A DNA stretch of 64,000 nt. It comes from Alphaproteobacteria bacterium (GTDB taxonomy: Bacteria; Pseudomonadota; Alphaproteobacteria; Micropepsales; Micropepsaceae). The notes under the pieces are model-generated. The model was not told where the DNA came from and ran no database searches. It was given only the letters and a program-made list of their open reading frames with translations. How positions within the stretch are numbered: the first letter of the stretch is position 1; the number at the start of each line of letters is the position of its first letter. A program made the position numbers and the translations under genes. Positions 38,469 through 48,750 of this stretch are shown here, piece after piece. The DNA lies in NCBI GenBank assembly GCA_013389115.1, contig JACADY010000061.1, forward strand, positions 62,001 through 126,000. The letters run 5' to 3'.

Positions 38469-39716
38469 ATGTCAAAGCTCGATTTCCTCTCCTTGATGGC
38501 GGCGCGCCGCGCCTTGCACCAATGCACCGATGCTGCGGCGCTGCTCGATCTTTTCGGCAAGGAGACGGTCGTCGGCTATATCGGCTTTGATTGCACGGCC
38601 CCCAGCCTCCATGTCGGGCATATGATGCAGATCATGTCGCTGCGCCGGCTGCAGCAGTCGGGCGGCAAGCCCATCGTCGTCATGGGCGGGGTCACGACCA
38701 AGGTCGGCGATCCCTCTTTCCGCGACGAAGCGCGGCCGCTTCTGACGGACGCGATGATCGAGGCGAACAAGCAAAGCATCAAGCGCGTCTTTGAGAACTA
38801 TCTCACCTTCGGCGAGGGCCGGACGGACGCCATCATGGTCGACAACGCCGAATGGCTGGACGAACAGCGCTATGTGCCGTTCCTGCGCGATATCGGACGG
38901 CATTTCTCGGTCAACGCCATGATCAAGATGGATAGCGTGCGTATGCGCCTCGAGCGCGAGCAGTCGCTCTCGTTCCTTGAGTTCAACTACATGCTGCTGC
39001 AATCGTTCGATTTCGTCGAACTCTACCGGCGCTATGGCTGCCGGCTGCAGCTGGGCGGCTCCGACCAGTGGGGCAACATCGTCAGCGGCATCGATCTTGG
39101 CCGGCGCACGGACAATGCCGAGCTTTACGGCGTGACCTCGCCGCTCATCACGACCGCCTCTGGCGCCAAGATGGGCAAAACGGCCAAGGGCGCGGTCTGG
39201 CTGAACGCCGATCAATTGTCGCCTTACGATTTCTGGCAGTACTGGCGCAACACCGAGGATGCCGATGTCGGCCGGTTCCTGCGCATCTTCACGGATCTGC
39301 CGGAAGAGGAGATCGCGCGGCTCGAAGTGCTCGAGGGCGCCGAACTGAACGAGGCAAAAAAGGTGCTGGCGACCGAGGCGACGGCGCTCTGTCACGGGCG
39401 GGCGGCGGCGGAGGCCTCGGCCGAGACCGCGCGCAAAACCTTCGAGGAAGGCGTGGCGGCGGCCGATTTGCCCAGCATCACCGTTCCTCTTGCTCAACTC
39501 GAGCAAGGCTTCGGCGTCGCGCAGGCCGCTGTCGCGGCCGGCCTTACCAAATCGACGAGCGAAGCGCGCAGGATGATCGAGAATCGCGGCATCTCCCTCA
39601 ACGATGCGGTGGTCGAGGATGTAAAGGCGATGCTGACGGTGGCCGATCTGCGGGATGGCGCGATCAAGATCTCGGCCGGAAAAAAGAAGCACGTGCTGAT
39701 CCGGCCGCGGGATTGA
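38469..39716 (+). CDS. tyrS: Tyrosyl-tRNA synthetase
   Basis: Class I aminoacyl-tRNA synthetase of 415 aa. The HIGH-type motif reads [10 protein letters not shown] near residue 47 and the KMSKS-type motif reads AKMGKTAKG near residue 235. [11 protein letters not shown] is the tyrosine/tRNA signature, and a C-terminal S4 RNA-binding domain covers [19 protein letters not shown]. No Shine-Dalgarno sequence is visible and the gap to anmK is 52 bp, so the leader may be very short. Confidence 0.96.
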   Translation: MSKLDFLSLMAARRALHQCTDAAALLDLFGKETVVGYIGFDCTAPSLHVGHMMQIMSLRRLQQSGGKPIVVMGGVTTKVGDPSFRDEARPLLTDAMIEANKQSIKRVFENYLTFGEGRTDAIMVDNAEWLDEQRYVPFLRDIGRHFSVNAMIKMDSVRMRLEREQSLSFLEFNYMLLQSFDFVELYRRYGCRLQLGGSDQWGNIVSGIDLGRRTDNAELYGVTSPLITTASGAKMGKTAKGAVWLNADQLSPYDFWQYWRNTEDADVGRFLRIFTDLPEEEIARLEVLEGAELNEAKKVLATEATALCHGRAAAEASAETARKTFEEGVAAADLPSITVPLAQLEQGFGVAQAAVAAGLTKSTSEARRMIENRGISLNDAVVEDVKAMLTVADLRDGAIKISAGKKKHVLIRPRD

Positions 39717-39719
39717 CCC

Positions 39720-42700
39720 TCAAGGCGTCGCGGAACGGCTGCGATCGTTGGTACTGGCGCTGGGGCTGTCGCTATATTCGAAGATGCGCCGGAAAATGCC
39801 GGGCGCGATCGCGGAAAGCGGGTTGACCGAGATTCTCAGATCATCGGACGAGCCTCTGACCGCATAGGTCATGCCAAGAATGCCCTCGCCCTCGCGCGAG
39901 GTGAGGATGTCGCCGATCAGGGGAATGCCATCGAGGATCGAGTTGATGCCATAGATGGGCACCAAGGTCCCCACGATGTTGATGCCGCCATTGGCGCCAA
40001 GCGATCCTTCCGCCGTCAAGCCGATCGAAGGGCCGCTCGCCTTCGCATCCTCGATGCTCCAGCGCTCATCCTTGCGGCTGAAGGGCACATCCAGGCGGTC
40101 AAAGGCGATGCCCTCGCCACGCAGAAGATCGGAAATGCCGACCAGCGATCCGGCGGCAAACAGCCGGGCAAGAAAGGGCTGATCGACGATGCGGAATTTG
40201 TCGACGCGCAGCTTTCCCGATGCGGTCGCGGTGCTGGTCTTGCCCGCATCGAGCGAGGCGGTGAGGTTGAGATTTCCGCCCTTCATGCTTTCAAAGCCTG
40301 TAATGCCCTCGACAAGCTCTCCGGCATTGGCGGTCTCAACCGCCATTTCCCGCCGGCCGCTCTTCTGTCTGATGGCGATGCTGGCCGCTCCGCCGCGGGA
40401 AAGGGCGCCGGTCAGAACAAGCTCCGCAAGCTCCCCGCTTTCGTGGCGGGAGCGCAAGCGGACACCCGTCATGGCGGCGGTCCCGCGCAGGTAGAGCTGA
40501 TCGAGGCTGCCGTCGAGCGTGAGGGGCGTCGCCGCGCTTGCCTCTTCGGCGGGTGTCGCGGGCGCTTTGGACTCATCCCCGCCGTCTTCTTCGCCATCGG
40601 CGAACATTTTGGCAATCGCGCCCGACAGATCGGCGCTCCTGCCGGCAAAGGTGATGAGAAAGCCGTTGTCACGGCGCGCAACGGCGGCGCGGAAGTCGTT
40701 GCGCGCGCCCAGATTGACGAGCGGGAATTCGGCCGCCGTCAGGCTTCCCTCGGCGTCGAAGTCGAGGTCGCCGGACACGGCGAGCTTGCGCCCTGAAATC
40801 TCAAGATCATCGATGCGGTCGAGCCGGCCCTTCGCGTCCAGTCGGAACGAGAAACGCGCGGCGGCGGCCTCGCCCTCACTCTTCGACCAGGAGAGCGGCG
40901 TGAAGGAGAGTGTCGTTTGCGTCAGATCGAGCGTCACCTTGCCCGTCTCAACTTCACCTCCCCTGCCCCTCAGATCCGCCTTGAGGCCGATAGGTCCTGT
41001 CACATTGTCCATGTGCGGGAAGCCGATGCTGGCGCGCTGCGCATCATCGAGGGTCGCGGCGATCGTGACGTTGCTTGAGGGTTTGCTGCCTGCATCGAAA
41101 CGCTCAATCCATTTCAGATCGAGGGGGATGTCCTTCATCGTCACGGGACCCTTTGCCTCAAGCCGGGTGCCATCGATGGCAAAGTCAAGCGCGCCCTTCG
41201 AAAGTACGAGCCCGTCGCCCAGATCAAGGCCCAGGCCGTTCGTCTTCGCCGCGATGTCGAACGCGATTTCCGAAACAGGAAGGTCCTTCTTCAAGGGCAG
41301 AGTGAGATCGAGCGAGAGCGAAGCGGTTCCCGCGGCGTCCTCCGGCTTGATGCCAAAGCGGCTCGCATAGCCAAGCGGCTGCATGTCGATGAGGGCGAGG
41401 ATGTCCTTGACCTCACCTTCGGCCTTCGCCTTGAAGTTGCCCGGTCCATAGTCGATGTGAAAATCATCGATCAGGATCGCGCCGCCCGTCAGGCGGAGAC
41501 TGCCCACCTTGCCGGATTCGAGATCGGCCTCGAAGCGATCGCCATAGAGCGTCGCGCTGCCCTTTGCTTCTGTGATGTGCGTCAGACCGCTGAGGAAGTT
41601 CGCCTCCAGACCCTCAAAGGAAAAATCGAGACGCAGCATCTCGTCGGGCAGAAACTCGCCGTCCATGGCCCCAACAGGGAGATCAGCCTTGAGCACGCCT
41701 TTGGTGATGAGGCCGGTGCTCAAATTGGCGTCGATCCAGTCGCGCGCGCCAGCGCCCATACCCTTTGGCCAATAGGCCGCGAGGTCCCGCACCTTGAGGG
41801 CGCTCAACTGGCCCTCAAGGGCAAGCGCGGGGGATGCGTCGGGCCTGTCTTGCGCATAGGCGAGACGGCCCTTCAGGCTCATCTCGAAATCACCAGCGCG
41901 CAGGGAAGCATTCTCGATGTCGAGCGAATTCTCAGACCCATCGTACCCGCCGCGAAAGCCAATGCGGTCGAGGCTGAGTTTTTGCGAGAATAGGCCCGGA
42001 AGGTTCACCGTCACGGCATCGCCCGTCATGCCGCCCCAAATGCCGGAAATCGAACCGCTGCTTGTGTAGGTGAGATTGGCCTGACCGGAGAAAGAGCCCG
42101 ACAGGCCCTCAGCCCTCAAGGTCAGCTGTTCGATGAGCACGCTTTGGCTGGGGCCGTCATAGGTCATCGCCAGTTCGGCGGAATCGACAGCGATGCCGTC
42201 GGGGCCGGCCGGCGACACCACGATGCTTCCCTTGCCCAGCGAGACCCAGGCCGTGAGCGCGCTCAGTTCTCCCCGGCGCGTGAGCTCGGCCGTCAGCGTC
42301 CCTTAGCCGGGCACATTGATCCCGTCAAAGAAGCCGAGGAGGCGGGTGGATTGCGCGAGCCGGGAGAGGACGATCTCAGGAAAGCTCAGCTCCAGATGGA
42401 TGCCTTCGCTGCCCTGCTTGTAGAGGCCGCGCGCGGAAACCGGCCATATCTCGCCGTTGATATCGAGCCCCGCGTCCACAAGGGCGCTCACGCCCGCCCC
42501 GTCACGCGACAGCGACAAGGACGCGGAGGGCGCGGTCAACTTCGAGCCCGTCTCGGCATCCCTCAGCGTCAGCGATGCGTTCTTGACGCCCACATAGGCG
42601 AGGTAGGTCGAGGTATCGGCGGGATCAGGCGGCAGGAGCATATCGGCCAGGAGGGCTTCAACAACGCGCGGATCGCTCGGACTGGCCGCGCCTTCGCTCT

Positions 42701-43187
42701 TCACCCCGATCGTGACACTGCCGTCTTCCTGGCGCACGGCTTCGGCCGAAAGCCCCGTGACCTCCACGCGGCGCGGCGCGATCTTGCCGTTCAGAATGGC
42801 GCTCAAGGCCAGCTCGACCCGCACGGCCGGCATGCGCATGATCTCGCGATTGTCCGGGTCCACAATCCGCAGGTCGTAGGCAAGAAAGCCGACACGGCTC
42901 TCGCCTGGAAACCATGACAGGTAAAGGCTGCCGACCTTAGCCGATATCTCGCCATCGGCCGCCTCATTCAGCGCTTTTTCCAGCACGGGCGCGAGGAAGG
43001 CCACCGGCATGGGCGCCACCATCAGCCAAACGAGGAAGATCAGGCCAGCCAAGATGACCCCCGCTGGCAGCAGCAACACACGCAAGAGCCAACGCCTCCA
43101 CGCCGGCGCCTTGTGCGGCACCGTCACGGGCTCCAGCGGCGCACCATGCGGGTCACTATCCATACGCAGTCCGTCCATCGACGGCAT
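39720..43187 (-). pseudogene. AsmA/DUF3971-family (YhdP-like) protein, interrupted by one in-frame TAA
   Basis: One frame of 1156 codons. The ATG at 43187 follows AAGGAGGAAG. Residues 1-294 hold a basic cytoplasmic segment, a transmembrane helix (LLRVLLLPAGVILAGLIFLVW) and the first part of the DUF3971 region. TAA occurs at 42303-42305 (codon 295), and the same frame continues without a break for 860 more codons to 39720. The C-terminal part ends in the AsmA-like segment GTLVPIYGINSILDGIPLIGD. Family members bridge the periplasm and move lipids to the outer membrane. The combined length is normal for the family. Sequencing error, recent nonsense mutation or read-through are possible. A restart at the GTG near 42221 would lack the membrane anchor. 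Confidence 0.85.
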
Positions 43188-43379
43188 CTTCCTCCTTATG
43201 CGCGTTCATTCTGCCCGCGCCGCGGCCGCGAACGCTTGACGCAGCACAATAGCCCTTAAACCCGCCCCCGGGGATTACTTAGGCTTGGTTATGTCAATTT
43301 CGGGGCTGATGCCAACTGAACCTGAGGAAAGGCGCGGGCGTTAAGGCTTTGGTTACCATTCGCGGCTGCTCTTGGGGCT

Positions 43380-44381
43380 ATGGCTGTTGCTGCGCGAAAA
43401 ATCGGCGATCCACATCTTGATGCGGCGAGGGAGCCCGTCGCCTTGCGCCTGCAATGGTATGAAGGTGCGCCCGCGGGGTGGGAGGAGCGCCTGCGCCGCG
43501 TGCCGCGCTCCAACCTGTTGCAAAGCTTTGCCTATGGACGCGCCATGCGCTTGACGCGGCAGTTGATGCCGCGCTTCGGACTCATTTGCGAGGGCGAGCA
43601 GGAAATCGGGCTCTGCCTCGTGCAGGAAGCCTCGCTCCTTGGCGCCCACGCCGTCGTCATCGACCGGGGACCGCTCTGGTATCAGCCTGGCAATCCGGAT
43701 CGCGATGAGGCCTTTGCCGCGCTCGTTGCCCGGCTCTATCCGCGCCGGCTGATGCGGTTTCGCCGGTTCATGCCGGAATTTCCCGCCGATCCGACTTATC
43801 ACGACCTTATGACGCGGCAGGGGTTCCGGCTCGCGCGGAAAGACCAGATCGGGCAGCGCTCACTGTGGATCGACCTGACGCGCGACGATGTCGCCTTGCG
43901 CGCCGGCTTGCGCAGCAACTGGCGCCAGCACCTCGCCCAGGCGGAGCGCTCGACATTGACGATCGAGGTTGACCGCACGGGCGCGCTTCTTCCCTTCATG
44001 CTCAATCGCTATGCCGCCGACAAAACAGCGCGCGGCTATCCAGGCCCCCATCCCTCCCTGCTGCGGACCATCGCCCTTCCCTGTTTTGCAAGCGGGAGCG
44101 GACTTGTGCTGCGGGCGCTCCACCAGGGTCATGCCGTCGCCAGCGTCCTCATCCTTGGGCATGGGCGGTCCGCGACCTATCAGGCGGGCTGGTCGGGCGA
44201 GGCGGGGCGCAAGCTGAGCGCCCACCACCTTCTCCTCTGGCGGGCGTTCGGTACCTTGCGGGCACAGGGCTATCGCGACTTCGACCTCGGCGGCATCAAC
44301 CCCGAGCAGGCCGAGGGCGTGACGATCTTCAAGAAGGGCATGGGCGGAGAGGCCTATGAACTGCTGCCCATTTATCGCTGA
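43380..44381 (+). CDS. FemAB-like GNAT-fold aminoacyl/acyltransferase
   Basis: A 333-aa protein with two GNAT-like halves as in FemX/FemAB (lipid II peptide-bridge) and related acyltransferases. Recognisable parts are LLQSFAYGRAMRL near the N-terminus, RSLWIDLTRDDVALRAGLRSNWRQHLAQA in the middle, and SAHHLLLWRAFGTL with FDLGGINPEQAEGVTIFKKGMGG near the end. Gram-negative homologues act on uncharacterised substrates, so a cell-wall role is only inferred. It is likely co-directional with bcp. Confidence 0.82.
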   Translation: MAVAARKIGDPHLDAAREPVALRLQWYEGAPAGWEERLRRVPRSNLLQSFAYGRAMRLTRQLMPRFGLICEGEQEIGLCLVQEASLLGAHAVVIDRGPLWYQPGNPDRDEAFAALVARLYPRRLMRFRRFMPEFPADPTYHDLMTRQGFRLARKDQIGQRSLWIDLTRDDVALRAGLRSNWRQHLAQAERSTLTIEVDRTGALLPFMLNRYAADKTARGYPGPHPSLLRTIALPCFASGSGLVLRALHQGHAVASVLILGHGRSATYQAGWSGEAGRKLSAHHLLLWRAFGTLRAQGYRDFDLGGINPEQAEGVTIFKKGMGGEAYELLPIYR

Positions 44382-44446
44382 TCAGGCGTGACAGGCCTCT
44401 CCGCTGCGGCTAAACCCTGCCGCCTTATCATAGCGGAGCAACAGCC

Positions 44447-44917
44447 ATGGCCTTAGCCATCGAAGAGGGCGTGAAAGCCCCCGCGTTCTCACTTCCCGCC
44501 GATGGCGGCGCGAAGGTGAGCCTCAAAGATTTCAACGGTCGGATCCTCGTCCTTTACTTCTACCCAAAGGACGACACCACGGGCTGTACCAAAGAGGCGA
44601 TCGGCTTTTCAGAGAAACTGCCGGACTTCACGAAGGCCGGAGCTGCCGTCATCGGCGTGTCCAAAGACAGCATCGCCAAGCATGACAAGTTCAAGGAGAA
44701 GCACGACCTTTCGATCACGCTTGCGTCTGATGAGGAAGGCAAGGTCATCGAGGCCTATGGCGCCTGGGTCGAGAAGAGCATGTATGGCCGAAAGTATATG
44801 GGCATCGACCGCTCGACCTTTCTCATCGATGGCAAGGGGATCGTGCGGAAGGTTTGGCGCAAGGTGAAGGTGCCGGGGCATGTGGAGGCAGTGCTCGCGG
44901 CGGTCAAGGCGCTTTGA
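44447..44917 (+). CDS. bcp: Thioredoxin-dependent peroxiredoxin, Bcp/PrxQ type
   Basis: A 156-aa peroxide reductase. The peroxidatic cysteine is in YPKDDTTGCTKEAIGFSE near residue 47. The position five residues later, which is cysteine in 2-Cys PrxQ proteins, is isoleucine here, so it behaves as an atypical or 1-Cys form. GIDRSTFLIDGKGIVRKVW is the usual C-terminal strand. It ends at TGA overlapping the TTG start of the next gene. Confidence 0.93.
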   Translation: MALAIEEGVKAPAFSLPADGGAKVSLKDFNGRILVLYFYPKDDTTGCTKEAIGFSEKLPDFTKAGAAVIGVSKDSIAKHDKFKEKHDLSITLASDEEGKVIEAYGAWVEKSMYGRKYMGIDRSTFLIDGKGIVRKVWRKVKVPGHVEAVLAAVKAL

Positions 44918-45792
44918 GCGGCGGGGGGCCTCATGCGCCCGACTTCGGCGTGCCGGACTTCGGTGCGCTAGTGCGCGGCGTGCTCCTGACGGGCGAGCCC
45001 CATGCAAAGGCCGAGGCGGCGCGCGATGCCTATCGCATGTTTCTTGAGGGCGGCGCGCGGCTCGACCCTGTGCCTGCGCTCTTGATGCCGGAGCGTCCCG
45101 CGCGGCCCGAGCGCCCCCTCCTCCTCCTGCCGCGCGACATGCCCCGCCGGTCAACGGGTGTGAAGGGCCGCATCGCGCTTCTCCATGCCCTCGCCCATAT
45201 CGAGCTCAATGCCATCGACCTCGCCCTCGACATGGCGGGACGGTTCTACCTGGCGCCCGAACTGGCCGGGGAGAACCACGCGTTCGTCGCGGACTGGCTC
45301 AAAGTGGGCGAGGAGGAGGCGCGGCATTTCCTCTTGCTTGCGGAGCGGCTGCAAAGCCTTGGCGCGGCCTATGGCGACCTGCCGGCCCATGATGGACTTT
45401 GGTCGGTTGCCCTTGAAACGGCCAGCGATGTCGCGGCCCGGCTCGCCATTGCGCCGCTCGTCCATGAAGCGCGTGGGCTCGATGTGACGCCGGGCCTCAT
45501 CCGCAAGCTGCGCGCCGCCGGGGATGAGACAAGCGCCCGCGTGCTCGATGTCATCTACGCGGAGGAAATCGGTCACGTCGCGACGGGATGGCGCTGGTTT
45601 AACCATGTTTGCGCCGCCCGCCACGCGTCTCCGGGGCAAGAATTTCTGGCGATGGTAAACCGCTATCACCGAGGCGGGCTCAAGCCGCCGTTCAATGCCA
45701 CAGCCCGTGAAAAAGCAGGACTTTTGCCGGATTTTTATTTGACAGTTGCGCAAAAACTAACCGAACCCGGCCCACTCGGCGGCGCGAATTAA
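44914..45792 (+). CDS. DUF455 ferritin-like protein
   Basis: About 292 aa. A four-helix ferritin-like domain is shown by HALAHIELNAIDLALDM, VGEEEARHFLLLAERL and VIYAEEIGHVATGWRWF, whose E and ExxH residues fit a di-iron site. DUF455 proteins are distantly related to the tRNA hydroxylase MiaE, but their substrate is unknown. The start is probably TTG at 44914, overlapping the bcp stop (TTGA), so translation is coupled. Confidence 0.85.
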   Translation: MSGGGPHAPDFGVPDFGALVRGVLLTGEPHAKAEAARDAYRMFLEGGARLDPVPALLMPERPARPERPLLLLPRDMPRRSTGVKGRIALLHALAHIELNAIDLALDMAGRFYLAPELAGENHAFVADWLKVGEEEARHFLLLAERLQSLGAAYGDLPAHDGLWSVALETASDVAARLAIAPLVHEARGLDVTPGLIRKLRAAGDETSARVLDVIYAEEIGHVATGWRWFNHVCAARHASPGQEFLAMVNRYHRGGLKPPFNATAREKAGLLPDFYLTVAQKLTEPGPLGGAN

Positions 45793-45919
45793 CTCGAAAT
45801 TTTTACGACAAGGCCGGTTCTGCGCGCCTAGGTGCTTGCAAGGGCGGAGATTTTCTTGTGTACTCCCGGCCGTTGGGGTCAGGAAAATTAACTTTTGGTT
45901 TTGTTGGGGGTGGCGTGCG

Positions 45920-47308
45920 ATGACCACAGGCATTGTGGCCGGCGTTCGCGATTTCGTTTATAAGGCCTTTCCGCAACGGCAAATCTACCACCGCAGCAAT
46001 GGGGTGGTACATTTCACCGAGCTCGGGCCTTGGACGCAATTCGCCATGACGCTGTTAACGCTCACCTTCTTAGGGTGGGTTGCTTACGCAAGCGTTAACG
46101 TTGTCTTCAAAGACCAGATCATTGCGGCAAAAGATGCCCGCTTCCGGTCGATGCAGCAGGCCTATGAAGGCCGCATTTCCAAGATGCAGCTCGCCTATGA
46201 GGAGCTGAACGGGCTGCTCGCGCTCGCCGAAGACCGCTTCCGCGCGACGACCGATGATCTTGAGGGAAGGCAGCGCCAGATCGAGGCGCTTCTTTCCCGG
46301 CTCAACACGATCGAAAAGTCGCAGGCCGCCCTTGAGGAGCGCGCCCGCGTGCTCGAGGGCAAGGAATATTTGCTGCCCAATCTGACCGAGCAGCAGGTCG
46401 CGTCGGTCACGGCCGCGCGCGATGAAGCTGCAACCCCCGTCATCCAGGTCGATCGCGATTCCTATATGAGCGCCAGCGTCGCCGCGCTTCCGGGCGGCAA
46501 GGGCCAGTCCGATCCGCTCCAACGCTATCTCCAAACCAGCCACATGGCCCGCCAGGCGCAGCAATTCGCACTGCTGCGCGACCGCCAGGTCGGCATCTAT
46601 GACCGGCAGCTCGAACAGATGACGCGCCTCTCGCAAAAGGCCGAGGCGCAGATCCGGGAGTTTGAAGGGATCATCCGCCTCACCGGGCTCGACGCCGACG
46701 CCGTCGCCGGGCCCCGTCAGATGGCGGAACTCCAACCAGTCGATACAGCACAGCAGGGCGGCCCCCTGCTGTCTTTGTTTGGGGAGACCATCGACCCTTC
46801 CGACGGCGGCGATGATCCGATCTTTCAGAACCAGCTGATGATCCTGTCGAACCAATACGACCGGCTGTCATCTCTCGAAGATGCCCTGACAACGATGCCG
46901 ATCGTTCTGCCGATGCCCTATGCCGAGCGGCTTTCGAGCGGGTTCGGCACGCGCGTTGATCCCTTCACGCGGCGGCTTGCGCATCATGGCGGCCTTGATT
47001 TCGCGGCGAGCACGGGCGATCCGGTGATCGCAACCTCGTCCGGCGTCGTCGTGTGGGCGGAGCGGCGCGGTCCTTACGGCAACATGGTCGAGATCGACCA
47101 TGGCGGCGGCTTCAAAACCCGCTATGCTCACCTCTCCGCCATTAACGTCACTCTCGGACAACAGGTTGAGCCGGGAACGGTTGTGGGTAAAGTGGGATCG
47201 ACAGGGCGCAGCACCGGACCGCATCTCCACTACGAAGTGTGGTACGACGGCAAGCCCCGCGATCCGAAAAATTTCCTCAGGGCAGGGCGATATGTTTTCG
47301 AGAAGTAA
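45920..47308 (+). CDS. M23 (LytM-type) peptidoglycan endopeptidase
   Basis: About 462 aa. A membrane anchor (FAMTLLTLTFLGWVAYASV) follows a 40-residue cytoplasmic start, then a long coiled coil (residues ~70-160), then an M23 domain. Zinc ligands fit HHGGLDFAASTG and the HLHYEVW motif, with the middle histidine in the Y-A-H-L turn. It should cut or regulate cutting of peptide cross-links in the periplasm. The ATG at 45920 is preceded by GGGGGTGG. Its 3' end overlaps the bactofilin start by 17 bp, as in other bacteria where the two act together in cell shape. Confidence 0.9.
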   Translation: MTTGIVAGVRDFVYKAFPQRQIYHRSNGVVHFTELGPWTQFAMTLLTLTFLGWVAYASVNVVFKDQIIAAKDARFRSMQQAYEGRISKMQLAYEELNGLLALAEDRFRATTDDLEGRQRQIEALLSRLNTIEKSQAALEERARVLEGKEYLLPNLTEQQVASVTAARDEAATPVIQVDRDSYMSASVAALPGGKGQSDPLQRYLQTSHMARQAQQFALLRDRQVGIYDRQLEQMTRLSQKAEAQIREFEGIIRLTGLDADAVAGPRQMAELQPVDTAQQGGPLLSLFGETIDPSDGGDDPIFQNQLMILSNQYDRLSSLEDALTTMPIVLPMPYAERLSSGFGTRVDPFTRRLAHHGGLDFAASTGDPVIATSSGVVVWAERRGPYGNMVEIDHGGGFKTRYAHLSAINVTLGQQVEPGTVVGKVGSTGRSTGPHLHYEVWYDGKPRDPKNFLRAGRYVFEK

Positions 47309-47918
47309 GAGTAATCAAGCCGGTACCGATGCTCCCGCCGCTCCCGCTCCTGTCGCGCCGGCGCCAAACGGCAAGCAGCGCGGGGCCGTGCGGACGGCAC
47401 CCTCCATCATCTCGCCCGACTTGACCTTTGTCGGCACGATCGTCTCGTCCGGCGATATCCAGATCGACGGCAAGATCGAAGGCGAGATCCGAACCACCTC
47501 CTTGACCATCGGTGAAAAGGCGCTCGTACAGGGCGACATTTTCGCCGAGGAAGTGACCGTGCGCGGCAAGGTCATCGGCACGATCCGTGGACGGCGCGTG
47601 CAGCTTTCCTCAACCTGCCATGTCGAGGGCACGATCCTGCATGAAGCGCTCGCGGTGGAAGCCGGCGCGTTCTTCGAGGGTCATTGCCGCCACTCCGGCG
47701 ATCCGCTGAACGAGATGGCCGCGGCAACGCCGGCCGTGCGCCCGCAATTGGTCGCGCCCGCCCCTGCCCCCGCCGCTCAGCCCGCGCCGGTTCAAGCGGC
47801 GCCCGAACCCACGCCAGCGCCGCAGCCGCAGGCGACGCCGGTAATCCTCAAGCAACCCGCCGTGCAGCCTATCACGCTGCCCAAGGCCGCGAACGGGCTT
47901 TATCCCAAGTCGCGCTGA
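47292..47918 (+). CDS. Bactofilin
   Basis: A 208-aa cytoskeletal protein of the DUF583 beta-helix family. The core is SPDLTFVGTIVSSGDIQIDGKIEGEI, followed by hexapeptide-like turns (GEKALVQGDIFAEEVTVRGKVIGTIRG). It is flanked by an N-terminal Pro/Ala tail and a long C-terminal Pro/Ala-rich tail. Bactofilins polymerise under the membrane and localise M23 or other wall enzymes. The start overlaps the M23 gene, supporting joint function. Confidence 0.94.
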   Translation: MFSRSKSNQAGTDAPAAPAPVAPAPNGKQRGAVRTAPSIISPDLTFVGTIVSSGDIQIDGKIEGEIRTTSLTIGEKALVQGDIFAEEVTVRGKVIGTIRGRRVQLSSTCHVEGTILHEALAVEAGAFFEGHCRHSGDPLNEMAAATPAVRPQLVAPAPAPAAQPAPVQAAPEPTPAPQPQATPVILKQPAVQPITLPKAANGLYPKSR

Positions 47919-47942
47919 CGCTCGCGGGTTCTGCCCGATCAG

Positions 47943-47974
47943 AACGCTGCCGGATGCACTTCCGGCAGCGTTTT
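47943..47974 (+). terminator. Intrinsic terminator after bactofilin
   Basis: Perfect 12-bp stem, AACGCTGCCGGA pairing with TCCGGCAGCGTT, with a 6-nt loop and a TTTT tract. It is 24 bp downstream of the bactofilin stop and is the clearest intrinsic terminator in the window. Confidence 0.9.
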
Positions 47975-47990
47975 CGTGTCGGCGTGATGC

Positions 47991-48611
47991 TCAGCCCATG
48001 CGGGCGCGGGCCCTTGCACTCAAGAGATGCGCGAGCTTGAGCACTAGCACGAGGAGCAGCACAGCAGCGAAACCCTGATAGAAGGGATCGCCAGGCGCGC
48101 GCTTGCCGTAGGCGACGGCGAAACTGATGAAGATGTACCAGGTGCCCATCGTATGGAGCGTCTTCCAGGCGCCCGCGCCCATCGCCCGCACTGCCGCGTC
48201 GAAGGAGGTCAAGGCCATCGCCGCAATGAACACATAGGCGATGGCGCCCGATATGATCGTCACAGGGTTGGTCAAAGTATGAAACAGGACTGGGTCCATA
48301 CGCAGCAGCAGCAGAATCGCCCCCAGGTGGACGAAATGCGAAACGGCGAAGGACAGTCCCAGGTAACGCCGGTTGGCTCTCAGCCAACGCGTGCCCTCGC
48401 TCGGCCAGAAATGGGCCAGCGCGGATGCCGTAAAGGCCAACAGAAACAGCACGAACGAGCTTCTCGCCGTCATGCGGATGAAAAGCCGCACCCCATCGGT
48501 GCCGCCCAGGCTCCATGCCGTCACCGCGGCCGCCAGCGCAAGCGCGGCGGCAACGGCAAGCACGAGCCGCCAGCCGGACAGGATTCCACTTCCGAGACGA
48601 TGGTCTTGCAT
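47991..48611 (-). CDS. Ferric-reductase-like transmembrane protein
   Basis: About 206 aa with six predicted helices. Histidines in SHFVHLGAI and KTLHTMGTWYIF fit heme ligands of the ferric-reductase-like (YedZ/MsrQ-related) family. It should carry electrons across the inner membrane. No MsrP-like partner is adjacent. The ATG at 48611 follows AAAAAAAGGAA and is preferred to the upstream in-frame start at 48692. It is divergent from a TetR regulator with paired operator-like repeats between them. Confidence 0.83.
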   Translation of the reverse strand: MQDHRLGSGILSGWRLVLAVAAALALAAAVTAWSLGGTDGVRLFIRMTARSSFVLFLLAFTASALAHFWPSEGTRWLRANRRYLGLSFAVSHFVHLGAILLLLRMDPVLFHTLTNPVTIISGAIAYVFIAAMALTSFDAAVRAMGAGAWKTLHTMGTWYIFISFAVAYGKRAPGDPFYQGFAAVLLLVLVLKLAHLLSARARARMG

Positions 48612-48647
48612 CAAACGGTTCCTTTTTTTGTGCCCCCGGCCCCGCTT

Positions 48648-48662
48648 GTAAGCATTGATTAC
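48648..48662. promoter_or_regulatory. Operator-like repeat 1, ferric-reductase/TetR interval
   Basis: Reads GTAAGCATTGATTAC, an imperfect palindrome (TAAGC/GATTA). It shares AT(T/C)GATTACATT with repeat 2; centres are 37 bp apart. It is a likely TetR binding site. Confidence 0.55.
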
Positions 48663-48684
48663 ATTATTGGGTTGCCCACACAAT

Positions 48685-48699
48685 ATAATCATCGATTAC
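48685..48699. promoter_or_regulatory. Operator-like repeat 2, ferric-reductase/TetR interval
   Basis: Reads ATAATCATCGATTAC, with perfect arms TAATC/GATTA around ATC. It is the better of the two palindromes and lies in an AT-rich stretch that probably contains the promoter of the membrane protein gene. Confidence 0.6.
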
Positions 48700-48750
48700 A
48701 TTTGCGTGATCAGCCCCAGGCGGCCATGATCGCGGCGCAAGAAGCCCCCG

